A stretch of 63,717 bases of DNA from assembly GCF_012584455.1 (NCBI RefSeq), contig NZ_JABAEB010000019.1, positions 1-63,717 on the forward strand, given 5' to 3'. The notes under the pieces are model-generated. The model worked only from the letters and a program-made list of their open reading frames with translations. It was not told the origin of the DNA and ran no database searches. Both the position numbers and the translations under genes were made by a program. The stretch is from Shewanella oncorhynchi (GTDB taxonomy: Bacteria > Pseudomonadota > Gammaproteobacteria > Enterobacterales > Shewanellaceae). Of this stretch, positions 54,081 through 63,642 are shown one piece after another. The first letter of the stretch is position 1. Each line of letters starts with the position of its first letter.

Positions 54081-55388
54081 TTAACAAACAGCTTCATCTA
54101 TCGAATCTTCGAAGATGAAGGTTTCTAACTCACCCTGACTCTGTTTTGTTAATCGGCGCCAATCGGCGTCCGATAAACGAACAGACAAAATACAGTTCCC
54201 CAGATCGTCGTACTCTTTCTGCTGTATCGCATCCAGTCGATAAAACTGGCCAAGATAATGTCCAGCAGTTGCCGGAATTCTAAGTGTTAGCTCTTTAATC
54301 ACCTCACCAATAAGCTCAGTGATGGCTTTCAATAGCAAATCAAATCCTAAACGCTTCTGTGCTGAAACCCAAACTCGAACGGGTTTACCTATGTCGTTAT
54401 ATTCAATTCTTGGCGTCACATCTTCGAGTAAATCGATTTTGTTACAGACCACGAGTTGCATGACTTCATCAGCTTGGATGTCTTTCAGTACAGATTGAAC
54501 CTGATCAAAATTATCCGCCATGTTTTCATCTGCACAATCAACTATGTGTAGTAATAACTCAGCTTGCCTTGTCTCTTGTAAGGTTGCCTTAAATGCAGCA
54601 ACGAGATCATGGGGCAAATGACGAATAAACCCTACAGTATCCGCTAATATCACGGCACCATCAGGTAAATCTAACTTTCTTAGCGTAGGATCGAGTGTGG
54701 CAAATAGCTGATCTGCAGCATAAACATCAGATGATGTTAGGGCATTAAACAGCGTTGATTTACCCGCGTTTGTGTAGCCGACTAATGAAACTGTCGATAA
54801 ATCACTACGCTTACGTGCACGTCGACTCTGTTCACGTTGCTTATCAACTCGCTCTAAGCGTTTGTTGATATTTTTAATCCGTCCTCTGAGCAAACGTCTA
54901 TCGGTTTCGAGCTGGGTTTCCCCTGGACCACGTAAACCAATACCGCCCTTTTGCCTTTCAAGATGCGTCCAACCACGGATCAGGCGAGTCGACATATGGC
55001 GCAATTGCGCTAGCTCCACCTGTAACTTACCTTCGTGAGTTCGCGCTCTTTGGGCAAAAATATCGAGAATAAGTGTCGTACGGTCGAGCACTCGACACTG
55101 ACACACTTGCTCAAGATTACGCTCTTGGGCTGGACTCAATGCATGATTAAAAATCACTACATTGGCTTCAGTCGCCGCCACTAATGCAGCTAACTCTTCG
55201 GCTTTACCAGAACCCACAAAAAATTTGCGATCCGGTGAACGTCGACTTCCAGTAATCACCCCGACTGATCTTGCCCCAGCTGATTCTACTAATAGCTGCA
55301 GCTCGACTAAATCTTCTCGGCGTTCCTCATCGGAAAAGTCGATATGGACAAGAACCGCAGTTTCTCCCGCCTCATAACGATCAAACAA
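54081..55388 (-). CDS. hflX: ribosome-associated GTPase HflX
   Basis: A 435-residue GTPase that rescues stalled or heat-damaged ribosomes. The N-terminal HflX domain has AGARSVGVITGSRR and SPAQERNLE, a helical linker follows (ERQKGGIGLRGPGETQLE), and the G domain has GYTNAGKST (G1), ADTVGFIRHLP (G3) and CNKIDLL (G4). The start is a TTG at 55388, supported by GAGGAG eight bases upstream and by the family N-terminus MFDRYEAGE. It sits between hfq and hflK in the same transcript. Confidence 0.94.
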   Translation of the reverse strand: MFDRYEAGETAVLVHIDFSDEERREDLVELQLLVESAGARSVGVITGSRRSPDRKFFVGSGKAEELAALVAATEANVVIFNHALSPAQERNLEQVCQCRVLDRTTLILDIFAQRARTHEGKLQVELAQLRHMSTRLIRGWTHLERQKGGIGLRGPGETQLETDRRLLRGRIKNINKRLERVDKQREQSRRARKRSDLSTVSLVGYTNAGKSTLFNALTSSDVYAADQLFATLDPTLRKLDLPDGAVILADTVGFIRHLPHDLVAAFKATLQETRQAELLLHIVDCADENMADNFDQVQSVLKDIQADEVMQLVVCNKIDLLEDVTPRIEYNDIGKPVRVWVSAQKRLGFDLLLKAITELIGEVIKELTLRIPATAGHYLGQFYRLDAIQQKEYDDLGNCILSVRLSDADWRRLTKQSQGELETFIFEDSIDEAVC

Positions 55389-55411
55389 GAAGCAAACTCC
55401 TCAGATAATAC

Positions 55412-55684
55412 TTATTCGCCACTAGGCGCATCATCTTGAGCACCATATCCGCCTTGGGCATTTTGGTGACCAGTAACGTTGAATGGGCGTGCTGGCACGA
55501 CAGTAGAAATAGCGTGTTTATAAACCATTTGGCTCACTGTATTTTTCAACAGAATGACAAATTGATCAAACGACTCTACCTGTCCTTGGAGTTTAATGCC
55601 GTTAACCAAGTAAATTGATACAGGAACGCGCTCGCGACGCAATGCGTTCAAAAATGGGTCTTGTAAAGATTGCCCCTTAGCCAT
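55412..55684 (-). CDS. hfq: RNA chaperone Hfq
   Basis: A 90-residue Sm-like protein that forms hexameric rings and pairs small RNAs with their targets. The Sm1 region ([21 protein letters not shown], split over residues 7-28) and the Sm2 motif [10 protein letters not shown] are intact. The C-terminal tail is short and polar ([19 protein letters not shown]), ending in acidic residues as in other gamma-proteobacteria, although it is shorter than in E. coli (102 residues). It is placed between miaA and hflX. Confidence 0.96.
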
Positions 55685-55777
55685 TTTATTATTTCCTTTT
55701 TTAATTTATATAAAATAAATCGATATCAGTGATAGTTTTTTGTTTAGTTTTAGTATTATACAGCAAGGGCTAATAAG

Positions 55778-56704
55778 CTAGCGGCATTGACGCATAAGTA
55801 TAACTAAATTCCCCTCAGCACCACTTTCAAGCCAATTCAACTCTGGCCAACTCCGCAACCATGTTAATTGACGCTTAGCCAATTGCCTAGTAGCAGCAAC
55901 CGCTTTTTCGACCATAGTATCATAGTCAAACTCACCATCTAGGTATTGCCAGCACTGTCGATAACCGACACAACGCATTGAAGGCAAGTCTAAATGCAAG
56001 TCTCCGCGGGCTTTTAGCTCTGTGACTTCCTCAATAAAGCCCTGTTTGAGCATAATCGCAAAACGTTGCGCTATTAAGTCATGTAACACTTTGCGCTCGC
56101 GCGGTGCAATAGCAAACTGCACTACGTCATAAGGCAAGGGAGCTGACTTGGTCTGAGTCAACTCAGTCATGCTCTTGCCGCTTATTCTATAGACTTCCAG
56201 CGCTCTTGAAAGTCTTTGTGGATCATTAGGATGAATTCTTTCTGCCGACACGGGATCTATCCCCCTTAATTGGTCATGCAGTGCTTCCCATCCCTTTTCA
56301 TCCGCCTCCGCTTGGATCTCGGCCCTAATGGCCTCGTCCGCACTCGGCAAAGGTGACAAACCGTCGAGTAACGCTTTGAAATACATCATGGTTCCGCCAA
56401 CTAATACTGGCGTTTTCCCCATACTGACAATCTCTTCTATCTGGGCTATTGCATCGGCTCTAAAGTCTGCTGCCGAATAGCTTTCACTGGGATCTCGAAT
56501 ATCAATTAATCTGTGCGGCCCGCGAGCAAGTTCGTCTGTTGAAGGTTTGGCACTGCCAATGTCCATACCACGATAAATTAATGCCGAATCGACCGAAATA
56601 ATTTCACAGTTATGCTTTTCGGCCAATTCTAATGCTAAAGCTGTCTTACCTGAGGCCGTTGGCCCCATCAAAAATAACACTTTAGGCTGTAATTCTTTAT
56701 TCAC
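55778..56704 (-). CDS. miaA: tRNA dimethylallyltransferase MiaA
   Basis: A 308-residue enzyme that adds the dimethylallyl group to A37 of tRNAs reading U-starting codons. The P-loop is GPTASGKTAL (about 13-22), the substrate-binding DSALIYRGMDIGSAKPS follows, then the central AADFRADAIAQIEEI and C-terminal MRCVGYRQCWQYLDG. Length matches the family. Its start overlaps the mutL stop by 8 bases. It precedes hfq, as in E. coli. Confidence 0.95.
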   Translation of the reverse strand: MNKELQPKVLFLMGPTASGKTALALELAEKHNCEIISVDSALIYRGMDIGSAKPSTDELARGPHRLIDIRDPSESYSAADFRADAIAQIEEIVSMGKTPVLVGGTMMYFKALLDGLSPLPSADEAIRAEIQAEADEKGWEALHDQLRGIDPVSAERIHPNDPQRLSRALEVYRISGKSMTELTQTKSAPLPYDVVQFAIAPRERKVLHDLIAQRFAIMLKQGFIEEVTELKARGDLHLDLPSMRCVGYRQCWQYLDGEFDYDTMVEKAVAATRQLAKRQLTWLRSWPELNWLESGAEGNLVILMRQCR

Positions 56705-58613
56705 TTGCTTGCTCTTCTAGCCACGATTGCCAAGGTAAGAATATCGCTTTGTTGGCAATAAGCTGTTTTTTCTCTTCAGCTAACTGCGAAAATGCTGCCC
56801 AGACTTCTGGTGCCGAAACGAATCCCGTTAAACTGTGTTTTGCCAACCAAAACGCCAATGCGCTCGGCGCAGGTGTTTCAAAACGTAGCGATTGTAGCCA
56901 CTCAGGGATCACTTTAGCTAACTGGCTCTCTCTGATATATGGGGGCACTTTTTTAATAATCAACTGCTGGTAATGAATTGTTAGTTCTAAACCTAATTGG
57001 CGGATCAGCGTGTCGTGTTCATCGAGCACAGCCTGCCAATCCGCATCAGCCGCGACAGACACTGGCATCAATAAAGGCTGACCAATTAACCCAGTCGCTA
57101 GTTTAGCTTCAATCTCTTGGCATCGCGTCGCCAATGCTACTGATTTTATTGATAATAGACTGAGTTTATCTTCCGACGTCATCACCCAATATTGCCCATC
57201 TAATATCGATGGCATAGGTAACACAGACTGATAATCTTGATCTTTTACACTGTAAGAAGGGGTTTGCAGTAAAGCACCATAACTTGCTATTGCCGCCTTT
57301 GATGGTAATTCAGTACGTTGTCGAGATTCACCTACAGAATAACTGCCACGGCTGCTGTCTCTTGGCATTGTCATGCTGCCAAAAGCATTGGTTTGAGTGC
57401 CAAAACTGGCGCCTTCTCGTCCTGCGCCTACAGACTTTACTTGAACTGCTGGGGCTACTGAATCTTGAGCAGACTCAAGTGTATCAGTTTGCGCATTAAC
57501 TAGAGCTGAGTCAGCGCCAAGTGCAAAAGGGGCAGCTATTCCAGCTGCGCTTGTTGGAGCATCCACAAACACATCTTCAACCTCACCCAAAGAGCTAGAG
57601 TCAACGAAGTTGAGCTCTCCTGCTTCTTCCAGCGCCGATTGCAATGCTTGCAGAATATAATCATGCACATAGCGACTCTGATGGAATCGCACTTCATGCT
57701 TAGCAGGATGCACGTTAACATCCACTTGATGGGGATCGATATCCAACATCAGCACGTAGCCGGGTTGTTCAATTTCTGCTTTTTGAGCAAAGGCTTGACG
57801 CACTGCATGATTGACCAAGCGATCACGGATAAGGCGTCCATTGACATAAAAGTAATGGGTATCGCTGATAACCGGTGACCAAGGTGACTGCAAATAACCA
57901 CTGAGACGCAAGTCATCGTGTTGACATTCAATCTTAAGCGCTTGCTCGGCAAATGGACGGCCACACACTTGCGTCAAACGCTGTAAATACTGGGCTTCAT
58001 TCATGGCGGGACGATAATTACGTACTGTCTTGCCGTTATGCATCAGCGTGAAATGGATATCGCCGCGCACTAATGCAATGCGCTTTAACCATTCATCGAT
58101 ATGGGTAAATTCGGTTTTGTCACTCTTTAAAAAGCGTCTGCGAGCCGGTGTATTAAAGAATAAATCCACCACTTCAATCGTCGAACCTACTGGATGCGCG
58201 GCGGGCATCACTTTAACTGCCATGTCGGCACCTTCAGCATGGGCTTGCCATGCTTCGGTTTGCTCAGCCGTGCGTGAAGTTAAAGTTAAACGTGAAACTG
58301 AGCTGATACTGGCTAGCGCTTCACCACGGAAACCAAAACTAAGGATCGCTTCAAGATCATCTAAAGTGTGCAGCTTTGAGGTCGCGTGGCGCGATAAGGC
58401 TAGCGCGAGTTCATCTTTAGGTATGCCAGAGCCGTTATCGCGAATTTTAATCAGCTTGCTGCCGCCTTTGTCGATTTCAATATCGACTCGGCTCGCTCCT
58501 GCGTCGAGGCAATTCTCGACCAATTCTTTGACTACGGAAGCGGGTCTCTCAACCACTTCCCCCGCCGCAATTTGGTTGGCTAATTGCGGAGGCAGGATCT
58601 GAATGCCCATCAT
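56697..58613 (-). CDS. mutL: DNA mismatch repair protein MutL
   Basis: A 638-residue repair matchmaker. The N-terminal GHKL ATPase has KELVENCLDAGASR, IRDNGSGIPKDEL, the FGFRGEALASISSVSRL loop and NTPARRRFLK. A polar linker of about 130 residues (about 330-460) leads to the C-terminal dimerisation domain. That domain lacks the DQHA-type endonuclease motif of other MutLs, so this is the E. coli-like form working with MutH. The start ATG at 58613 has AGGAAA upstream. It lies between amiB and miaA. Confidence 0.96.
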   Translation of the reverse strand: MMGIQILPPQLANQIAAGEVVERPASVVKELVENCLDAGASRVDIEIDKGGSKLIKIRDNGSGIPKDELALALSRHATSKLHTLDDLEAILSFGFRGEALASISSVSRLTLTSRTAEQTEAWQAHAEGADMAVKVMPAAHPVGSTIEVVDLFFNTPARRRFLKSDKTEFTHIDEWLKRIALVRGDIHFTLMHNGKTVRNYRPAMNEAQYLQRLTQVCGRPFAEQALKIECQHDDLRLSGYLQSPWSPVISDTHYFYVNGRLIRDRLVNHAVRQAFAQKAEIEQPGYVLMLDIDPHQVDVNVHPAKHEVRFHQSRYVHDYILQALQSALEEAGELNFVDSSSLGEVEDVFVDAPTSAAGIAAPFALGADSALVNAQTDTLESAQDSVAPAVQVKSVGAGREGASFGTQTNAFGSMTMPRDSSRGSYSVGESRQRTELPSKAAIASYGALLQTPSYSVKDQDYQSVLPMPSILDGQYWVMTSEDKLSLLSIKSVALATRCQEIEAKLATGLIGQPLLMPVSVAADADWQAVLDEHDTLIRQLGLELTIHYQQLIIKKVPPYIRESQLAKVIPEWLQSLRFETPAPSALAFWLAKHSLTGFVSAPEVWAAFSQLAEEKKQLIANKAIFLPWQSWLEEQASE

Positions 58614-58623
58614 GCTTTCCTAT

Positions 58624-60081
58624 TTAACTCTGGGGTATGACTAGCGTTTGCCCTAACTGCACCACATCGGACTTCATTCCATTCGCTTGTTTGATGCTGG
58701 ACATTGGCACACTGTAACGTTGCGCGATTGCAGATAAAGATTCTCCGCGACGGACCTTATGTTTAACCTTTGTCGATACCGCATCGCCAACATAGGCTGT
58801 AGGTGTTCTTTCAGTTGGCGTTCTTTCTGCTGATGCTTTTGCTGTGGTTTTGGCCAGCTTAGCACTGCTAGAGCTTCCTCCCCTTCTTTGGGCAAGCAAA
58901 GTATCCGCTGGCGGATTGTTGTGATAGTAACGGCTCACCCCCTTATAAATAGCATTGGCAATGCTCTCTTGATGGCGACTACTCGACAGTAAACGCTCTT
59001 CTTTAGGGTTTGAAATAAAGCCCGTTTCAACCAAGATTGAAGGAATATCCGGTGACTTCAGCACGGCTAAACTCGCGGACTCAGGGCGACTTTTATGCAA
59101 TTGAGTCACGCCACCTAAATCTTTTAAAATATCCCCCGCTACAGAATGGCCAATTGCCATCGAACTGTTCATTGACATATCGAGCAGCGTCATGGCCAAA
59201 TACTGTTCATTATCAGTATTTTGGATAATCTCACCCGCGCCGCCCAGCAGCTCAGAGTGTTTCTCTTTTTGCTCTAACCAACGACCAATTTCACTATTAG
59301 CACGACGCATTGATAGCACCCATACGGAGGCGCCACGTGGATTGGGCGAGGTAAAGGCATCCGCATGGATAGAAATCAGCAGATCTGCCTTACTGTTGCG
59401 CGCCAGTTCAGAGCGTTTATTTAAATTCACAAAATAATCACCAGTACGGATCATCACAGCACGCATGCCTGGCGTGTCATTGATCTTGCTGGAAACACGT
59501 CTGGCGATTTCTAGGGCGACCTTTTTTTCATAAACACCAGAAGGACCAATGGAGCCAGGATCGTCGCCACCATGACCCGCATCAATAGCAATGACAATAT
59601 CGCGGGATGATTGCGCCGCTTGGGTGACAGTTTTAACGGGTGTAGATGACACGATAGCCGTTGCAGTAGTTAACGTTTTATCTTCTAAATCAACCACTAG
59701 ACGATTGCCATAGGGCGCAGTAACAGGCAAAGAAAACAAGCTTGCATTCAATGGTTTTACGAGATCGATCACTAAACGCAAATCACCTTTAGTCGGTGAC
59801 TTACTGACCCGCACGCCCTTAACCAACTTACTGTTGTTTTCAAGATTTTTAAGCACAACTTTAGCAGTGGTCTTTTTTAAATCCACCACTAAACGATTAG
59901 GGCCATCTAAAGAGAAATAGGTGTAATCAGGCACTCCACTCAAGTCAAACACGATTCGAGTTGACTCAGGCGCGGCCCAAATACGTACGCTTTCTAACTG
60001 ATTAGCAGCATGGGCCGCCACAGAAAAAAAAGAACATAAAGAAAGAATAATAATTTGAAAATACGGGTTATTTTTTATCAT
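58624..60081 (-). CDS. amiB: N-acetylmuramoyl-L-alanine amidase AmiB
   Basis: A 485-residue periplasmic amidase that splits septal peptidoglycan. The order is signal peptide (IIILSLCSFFSVAAHA), AMIN domain (about 30-125), Amidase_3 domain with the zinc ligands in DAGHGGDDPG, YEKKVALEIA and SIHADAF and catalytic Glu in LVETGFISNP, a Ser/Ala/Thr-rich linker and one LysM repeat (HKVRRGESLSAIAQRYSVPM) at the end. The LysM binds glycan. The 10-base gap to mutL and 8 bases to tsaE make it part of the same transcript. Confidence 0.95.
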   Translation of the reverse strand: MIKNNPYFQIIILSLCSFFSVAAHAANQLESVRIWAAPESTRIVFDLSGVPDYTYFSLDGPNRLVVDLKKTTAKVVLKNLENNSKLVKGVRVSKSPTKGDLRLVIDLVKPLNASLFSLPVTAPYGNRLVVDLEDKTLTTATAIVSSTPVKTVTQAAQSSRDIVIAIDAGHGGDDPGSIGPSGVYEKKVALEIARRVSSKINDTPGMRAVMIRTGDYFVNLNKRSELARNSKADLLISIHADAFTSPNPRGASVWVLSMRRANSEIGRWLEQKEKHSELLGGAGEIIQNTDNEQYLAMTLLDMSMNSSMAIGHSVAGDILKDLGGVTQLHKSRPESASLAVLKSPDIPSILVETGFISNPKEERLLSSSRHQESIANAIYKGVSRYYHNNPPADTLLAQRRGGSSSSAKLAKTTAKASAERTPTERTPTAYVGDAVSTKVKHKVRRGESLSAIAQRYSVPMSSIKQANGMKSDVVQLGQTLVIPQS

Positions 60082-60089
60082 TTTAGTTT

Positions 60090-60548
60090 TTATTTTATCG
60101 CTTTTAATAACTTTTCACCTGGCTCAGACAAGGCCTCTATGCGTATTTCTCGCCCACTATTTTGATAACTTAAATGCATATGGACATCGGCAGCGGGCAG
60201 TAAACCCTCTCCCTTATCTGGCCATTCAACAATGCACAGACTTTTATCCGTAAAGTAATCACGGATCCCCATAAACTCGAGTTCTTCTGGATCGTTTAAA
60301 CGATACAAATCAAAATGATAAACTTCGACACCTTCTAACTCATAAGGTTCAACTAAAGTGTAAGTCGGGCTTTTAACGGCACCTTTATGGCCCAATCCCT
60401 GAATTAAGCCACGACTCAGCGTCGTTTTACCGGCTCCTAAATCACCCGTAAGATACAGAGTCAAAGGCGCTTGGACATGGCGGGCTAATTTTTGCCCAAC
60501 CGCAATAGTGTCGTCTTCGTTGTCTAAGAAAAAAGTTAACTCTGTCAT
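60090..60548 (-). CDS. tsaE: tRNA threonylcarbamoyladenosine synthesis ATPase TsaE
   Basis: A 152-residue P-loop ATPase (GDLGAGKTTLSRGLIQGLG, about 36-54) required with TsaB and TsaD for the t6A37 modification of tRNAs. SPTYTLVEPYELEG and the C-terminal LCIVEWPDKGEGLLP are family signatures. It precedes amiB by 8 bases, as in E. coli (yjeE-amiB-mutL). nnrD lies upstream on the same strand after about 100 bases. Confidence 0.95.
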   Translation of the reverse strand: MTELTFFLDNEDDTIAVGQKLARHVQAPLTLYLTGDLGAGKTTLSRGLIQGLGHKGAVKSPTYTLVEPYELEGVEVYHFDLYRLNDPEELEFMGIRDYFTDKSLCIVEWPDKGEGLLPAADVHMHLSYQNSGREIRIEALSEPGEKLLKAIK

Positions 60549-60650
60549 ATCCGCTTATATCACTGCTATTATTGATGGAGAAGCGACTCAATCCTAAAAA
60601 GGCACAGGGCACATAACAAAGTCCAGCCCCGCTTGAGTCTCACATTCCGC

Positions 60651-62135
60651 CTAGAGTAAATCACTATTCACTAATTGGCGAATAAAAGGCATTAAATCGC
60701 TCGCTAACATGCCACGTTCTCCCTGTATTGCCGCAAGATCGGCAGCGCAACCATGTACGACTACGCCAAGCACAGTTGCCTGCATATTATCCATTCCCTG
60801 AGCCATGAGCGCGCCTATAATACCAGATAACACATCGCCACACCCACCACTGGCAAGCCCAGGGTTACCGACTGGTGCCACTACCATTTGCTGACCATCA
60901 AAAATGACCGTTCCTGCGCCCTTTAGTAATACAACACCGCCGTACTTTTGCTGTATAGCGCGAACAGCGGCAAATCTGTCCTGTTCAATATCGACCACGG
61001 TACAACCAAGTAAACGCGCCGCCTCACCCGGATGTGGTGTTAATACCCAATTCGTTTGGCGCCTTGGTTCGTTACTGAGCAGATTCAATGCATCGGCATC
61101 TAAAACACAAGGCTTATCGCTCAAGCCCACGGCTTTAAACAAATTATACCCCCAGTCATGCTTACCTAAACCAGGGCCAAGCACGATAACCTGCGCCCAA
61201 CCAAGGCGCAGATACACTTCCATATCGACTAAATCACAACCCCAAAACATCAGTTCAGGACGGGAGACATTCACCGTCAGTTGATGCTCAGGTCGACTGA
61301 TCACAGTGACTAATCCCGCGCCTGCACGTAGGCAAGCCTCACTTGCCAGTCTCACAGCCCCAGCCATGCCTATATCACCGCCGATGACAGTGACTTTTCC
61401 CGATTGGCCTTTATGGCTATCCCGTGCTCGGGCGGCAAAATAGTCCTTAAGAGTCTCTCTTCCAACTCTTTGTGCGCTCGCTTCAGCAAAGAAAGGCGTT
61501 AATCCTAAATCTGCAAATTCAAGCTCGCCGCTGTAATGCCGCGCCTTACCCGTTAACACACCTTGCTTTACACCACCAAAACATAAGGTGATATCCGCCA
61601 TCACAGCAACACCTACTACGGCGCCTGTATCAGCAATGACTCCAGAGGGAAAATCAAGACTCAATACCCAAGCCGAATTGTCATTGATGGCACGGATATA
61701 TTTAGCCATATCGTCGCGTACAGCATCACGTACCCCAGTACCTAACAGACCATCGACTATGATTTTCGCTGCGAGAATAGGTTCAACCGCTAACGGCAGT
61801 AATTTTCCACCTTCAGCAAGATAATGGGTCAATGCTTGCTGACACTCAGGCGTGCCTGCCGCTGACGTCATCATCACAGAAACGTCCATACCACTGGCAC
61901 GGGCTAGACGGGCGCACACTAAAGCATCGGCACCATTGTTACCGCTGCCAGCAAGAATTAACACAGGTAAGACTTTGGAGCTATGTTTCGCTAAACACTC
62001 AAAAGCCGCCGCGCCAGCACGCTCGACCAATTCATAGAGACTAGATACTCCCTGAGACACTGCACTCAGTTCAGCTTCGCGAACTTGTGTTTGGGTGTAT
62101 AGAGCTTTGGGAAATTGCGATAGATCTTGTGCCAT
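60651..62135 (-). CDS. nnrD: bifunctional NAD(P)H-hydrate repair enzyme
   Basis: A 494-residue enzyme that repairs hydrated NADH/NADPH. The N-terminal epimerase (YjeF_N) has AGSGNNGADALVCAR. The C-terminal ADP-dependent dehydratase has VIGGDIGMAGAVRL, LTPHPGEAARLL and PGLASGGCGDVLSG. The start is ATG 62135, because AGGAG lies upstream; the frame to 62219 has no ribosome site. It stands before tsaE, as yjeF does in E. coli. Both domains look intact. Confidence 0.94.
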   Translation of the reverse strand: MAQDLSQFPKALYTQTQVREAELSAVSQGVSSLYELVERAGAAAFECLAKHSSKVLPVLILAGSGNNGADALVCARLARASGMDVSVMMTSAAGTPECQQALTHYLAEGGKLLPLAVEPILAAKIIVDGLLGTGVRDAVRDDMAKYIRAINDNSAWVLSLDFPSGVIADTGAVVGVAVMADITLCFGGVKQGVLTGKARHYSGELEFADLGLTPFFAEASAQRVGRETLKDYFAARARDSHKGQSGKVTVIGGDIGMAGAVRLASEACLRAGAGLVTVISRPEHQLTVNVSRPELMFWGCDLVDMEVYLRLGWAQVIVLGPGLGKHDWGYNLFKAVGLSDKPCVLDADALNLLSNEPRRQTNWVLTPHPGEAARLLGCTVVDIEQDRFAAVRAIQQKYGGVVLLKGAGTVIFDGQQMVVAPVGNPGLASGGCGDVLSGIIGALMAQGMDNMQATVLGVVVHGCAADLAAIQGERGMLASDLMPFIRQLVNSDLL

Positions 62136-62357
62136 GAAGGATCTCCTTAGACACCAATGACTCCATTTCACAATGAGTAATCTCACCATAGAAGTCTTGG
62201 CAGAATTGAGCAAGGCCAATAAAAATCAGCCAATAGATCAAGAAAGTAGCAAAAAAAGCAGCGAGAAATTATGACGTAAATCAGTTCAGGCGCAGAAACC
62301 CGCCCAAATGGAGCAAAGTAGAGTAAAAGTTGCCGATACAAAGTCGACATAAAAACC

Positions 62358-62380
62358 AAAGCCAGCGCTGGGCTGGCTTT
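62358..62380 (-). terminator. terminator of the small helical-protein gene
   Basis: AAAGCCAGC and GCTGGCTTT form a perfect 9-bp stem around a 5-base loop. On the minus strand it runs into GGTTTTTAT, about 25 bases after the stop at 62404. Confidence 0.8.
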
Positions 62381-62403
62381 GAGAATCAAGAAGAAATGAC
62401 GGT

Positions 62404-62859
62404 TTAGATATCGTCCATCCGAATCGTACTATGGACTAGACGTTGCTGCTGAGTTTTCTCTACTCGGATCAAATTGGCTAACGCATTGCGCGCATCTTCC
62501 GCCGTGGTTGAGTTAACTGTTTTTTCTAACAAACCAATCAGACGATTCTCTAGGTCTAAATGTAAGTTGAGCACATCATCTTCATTCATGTTTGCGGGCA
62601 ACATAGTATCTTGGCAACGCTTAGTAAAGTCTTCAAAAGTGAAGTCTTTATACCAAGTATCAAGAATACGATGTGGTGCTTCATCCATATAATCACGCAG
62701 TTTTTCTGCCATGGTTTTTTGGTGTGATTCAAAATACTCCAACATCATTTTCACACGAGCCGAGTCAGCTTGATTGTTGAGTCGGCCATAGAGTTGCGCC
62801 ATATCTAAGCGGCAATTTGCCACATACTCGAGTAGATCACGTAATTGTTGAATACGCAT
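62404..62859 (-). CDS. helical protein of ferritin-like or rubrerythrin-like type
   Basis: A 151-residue, mostly helical soluble protein (QLRDLLEYVANCRLDMAQLYGRL, and later LENRLIGLLEKTVNSTTAEDARNAL). Repeated Glu/His positions (YFESHQKTMAEKL) hint at a four-helix bundle. Metal ligands cannot be placed with confidence. I do not recognise its function. The start is ATG 62859, because a GGAG site lies a few bases upstream. The GTG at 62868 overlaps that site. It has its own terminator and stands between nnrD and the tRNA-Gly region. Confidence 0.6.
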   Translation of the reverse strand: MRIQQLRDLLEYVANCRLDMAQLYGRLNNQADSARVKMMLEYFESHQKTMAEKLRDYMDEAPHRILDTWYKDFTFEDFTKRCQDTMLPANMNEDDVLNLHLDLENRLIGLLEKTVNSTTAEDARNALANLIRVEKTQQQRLVHSTIRMDDI

Positions 62860-63373
62860 ATAATGCACTCCATTGTCAGGCCAACTACTTGGCGCTATTA
62901 ATTTTGTCTAATTCCATTATGTGAGTAAAAGCGTTACGAATATTTGAACAAGGTCATAATTTAACTTTCACGCAGCTATCTAATTTAGGAAAACTTAAAG
63001 AAACACGCTATAGATCACGCATCTAAATCCTATCACACTGTTTTGTATAAAAGAGAAAAGCCAAAAGAGATCTCAACACACTTAGCCCAAAGGGTATTCG
63101 TAAGTATCTAGTTGCAGATGGTAAATTTGAGATAGAGGGCTTGAAGTAGATAGCAGTGAATCAAGACAAATATAGATGAGCCAATTGAGGGAATGACACG
63201 AAAAAGTCGCTGTTGGGGAGTTTAACGGAAGTACTGCGAAATGATTTTATCGGAAGTGGTCGAGCAATAATCTATGCCTTAGTTAACGGCTTAAGCATTG
63301 TAAGTGATAGCAATATGAGCAACACGATTGAAATGATATTAGCTAAAGTAATTTTTGGGGGATTTATTGAAAT
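62860..63373. other. intergenic region before the tRNA-like array
   Basis: About 500 bases with no convincing gene. A plus-strand open frame from a TTG at 63213 to a TGA at 63384-63386 (57 codons, hydrophobic stretch AKVIFGGFIEIGA) ends inside the first tRNA-like copy. It has no ribosome site and probably reflects a decayed or chance frame. The part near 62860 should carry the promoter of the helical-protein gene. Confidence 0.4.
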
Positions 63374-63473
63374 TGGAGCGACATGATTTTGATCAAGAGC
63401 AGTTCGAACAGATGACCTATACCTTGAAAAAGAAAGGTACCGCCATATCAAGTCCGCAACTGAGCTAATGTCA
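63374..63473 (-). pseudogene. degenerate tRNA-Gly-like copy 1
   Basis: The 3' acceptor and CCA (TGGAGCGACAT on the plus strand), the middle CCTATACCTTG and the 5' part AACTGAGCTAATGTC match the intact tRNA-Gly at 63643-63717. The D-arm, anticodon loop and T-arm are changed by insertions. The GCC anticodon is replaced by a U-rich loop, and the first acceptor pairs are lost. It shares the same T-arm insertion (GATTTTGATCAAGAGC) with copy 2, so both descend from one altered copy. Its T-arm is more eroded than that of copy 2. Confidence 0.75.
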
Positions 63474-63507
63474 ATTGAGTAATGTGATAGTGGAATATTT
63501 AGGAAAT
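63474..63507 (-). repeat. 34-nt identical spacer, first copy
   Basis: The 34 bases between tRNA-like copies 1 and 2 are identical to 63609-63642 (core TAGTGGAATATTTAGGAAAT). Together with the tRNA-like parts they make tandem units of 134-135 bases, so the array grew by unit duplication. Confidence 0.85.
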
Positions 63508-63608
63508 TGGAGCGACATGATTTTGATCAAGAGCGGTTCGAACCGATGACCTATACCTTGAAAAATAAAGGTATCGCCATATCAAAAATCACAACTGAGC
63601 TAATGTCA
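63508..63608 (-). pseudogene. degenerate tRNA-Gly-like copy 2
   Basis: As copy 1, but closer to the intact gene: GGTTCGAACCGATGACC is kept. The T-arm insertion GATTTTGATCAAGAGC and the altered D-region remain. In RNA sense the anticodon stem is lengthened (AUACCUU with AAGGUAU) around a U-rich loop without GCC. The D-region UGAUUUUUGAU can pair with the T-region AUCAAAAUCA next to the acceptor stem. It cannot be a normal tRNA. Confidence 0.75.
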
Positions 63609-63642
63609 ATTGAGTAATGTGATAGTGGAATATTTAGGAAAT
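63609..63642 (-). repeat. 34-nt identical spacer, second copy
   Basis: Identical to 63474-63507. It lies directly 3' of the intact tRNA-Gly in its direction of transcription, so it should be part of the primary transcript. Confidence 0.85.

Noticed and set aside
63213..63386. Hydrophobic 57-codon plus-strand frame ending inside tRNA-like copy 1
   Set aside because: The only start is a TTG without a ribosome site, and the end falls in the acceptor stem. It is most likely a chance or decayed frame.
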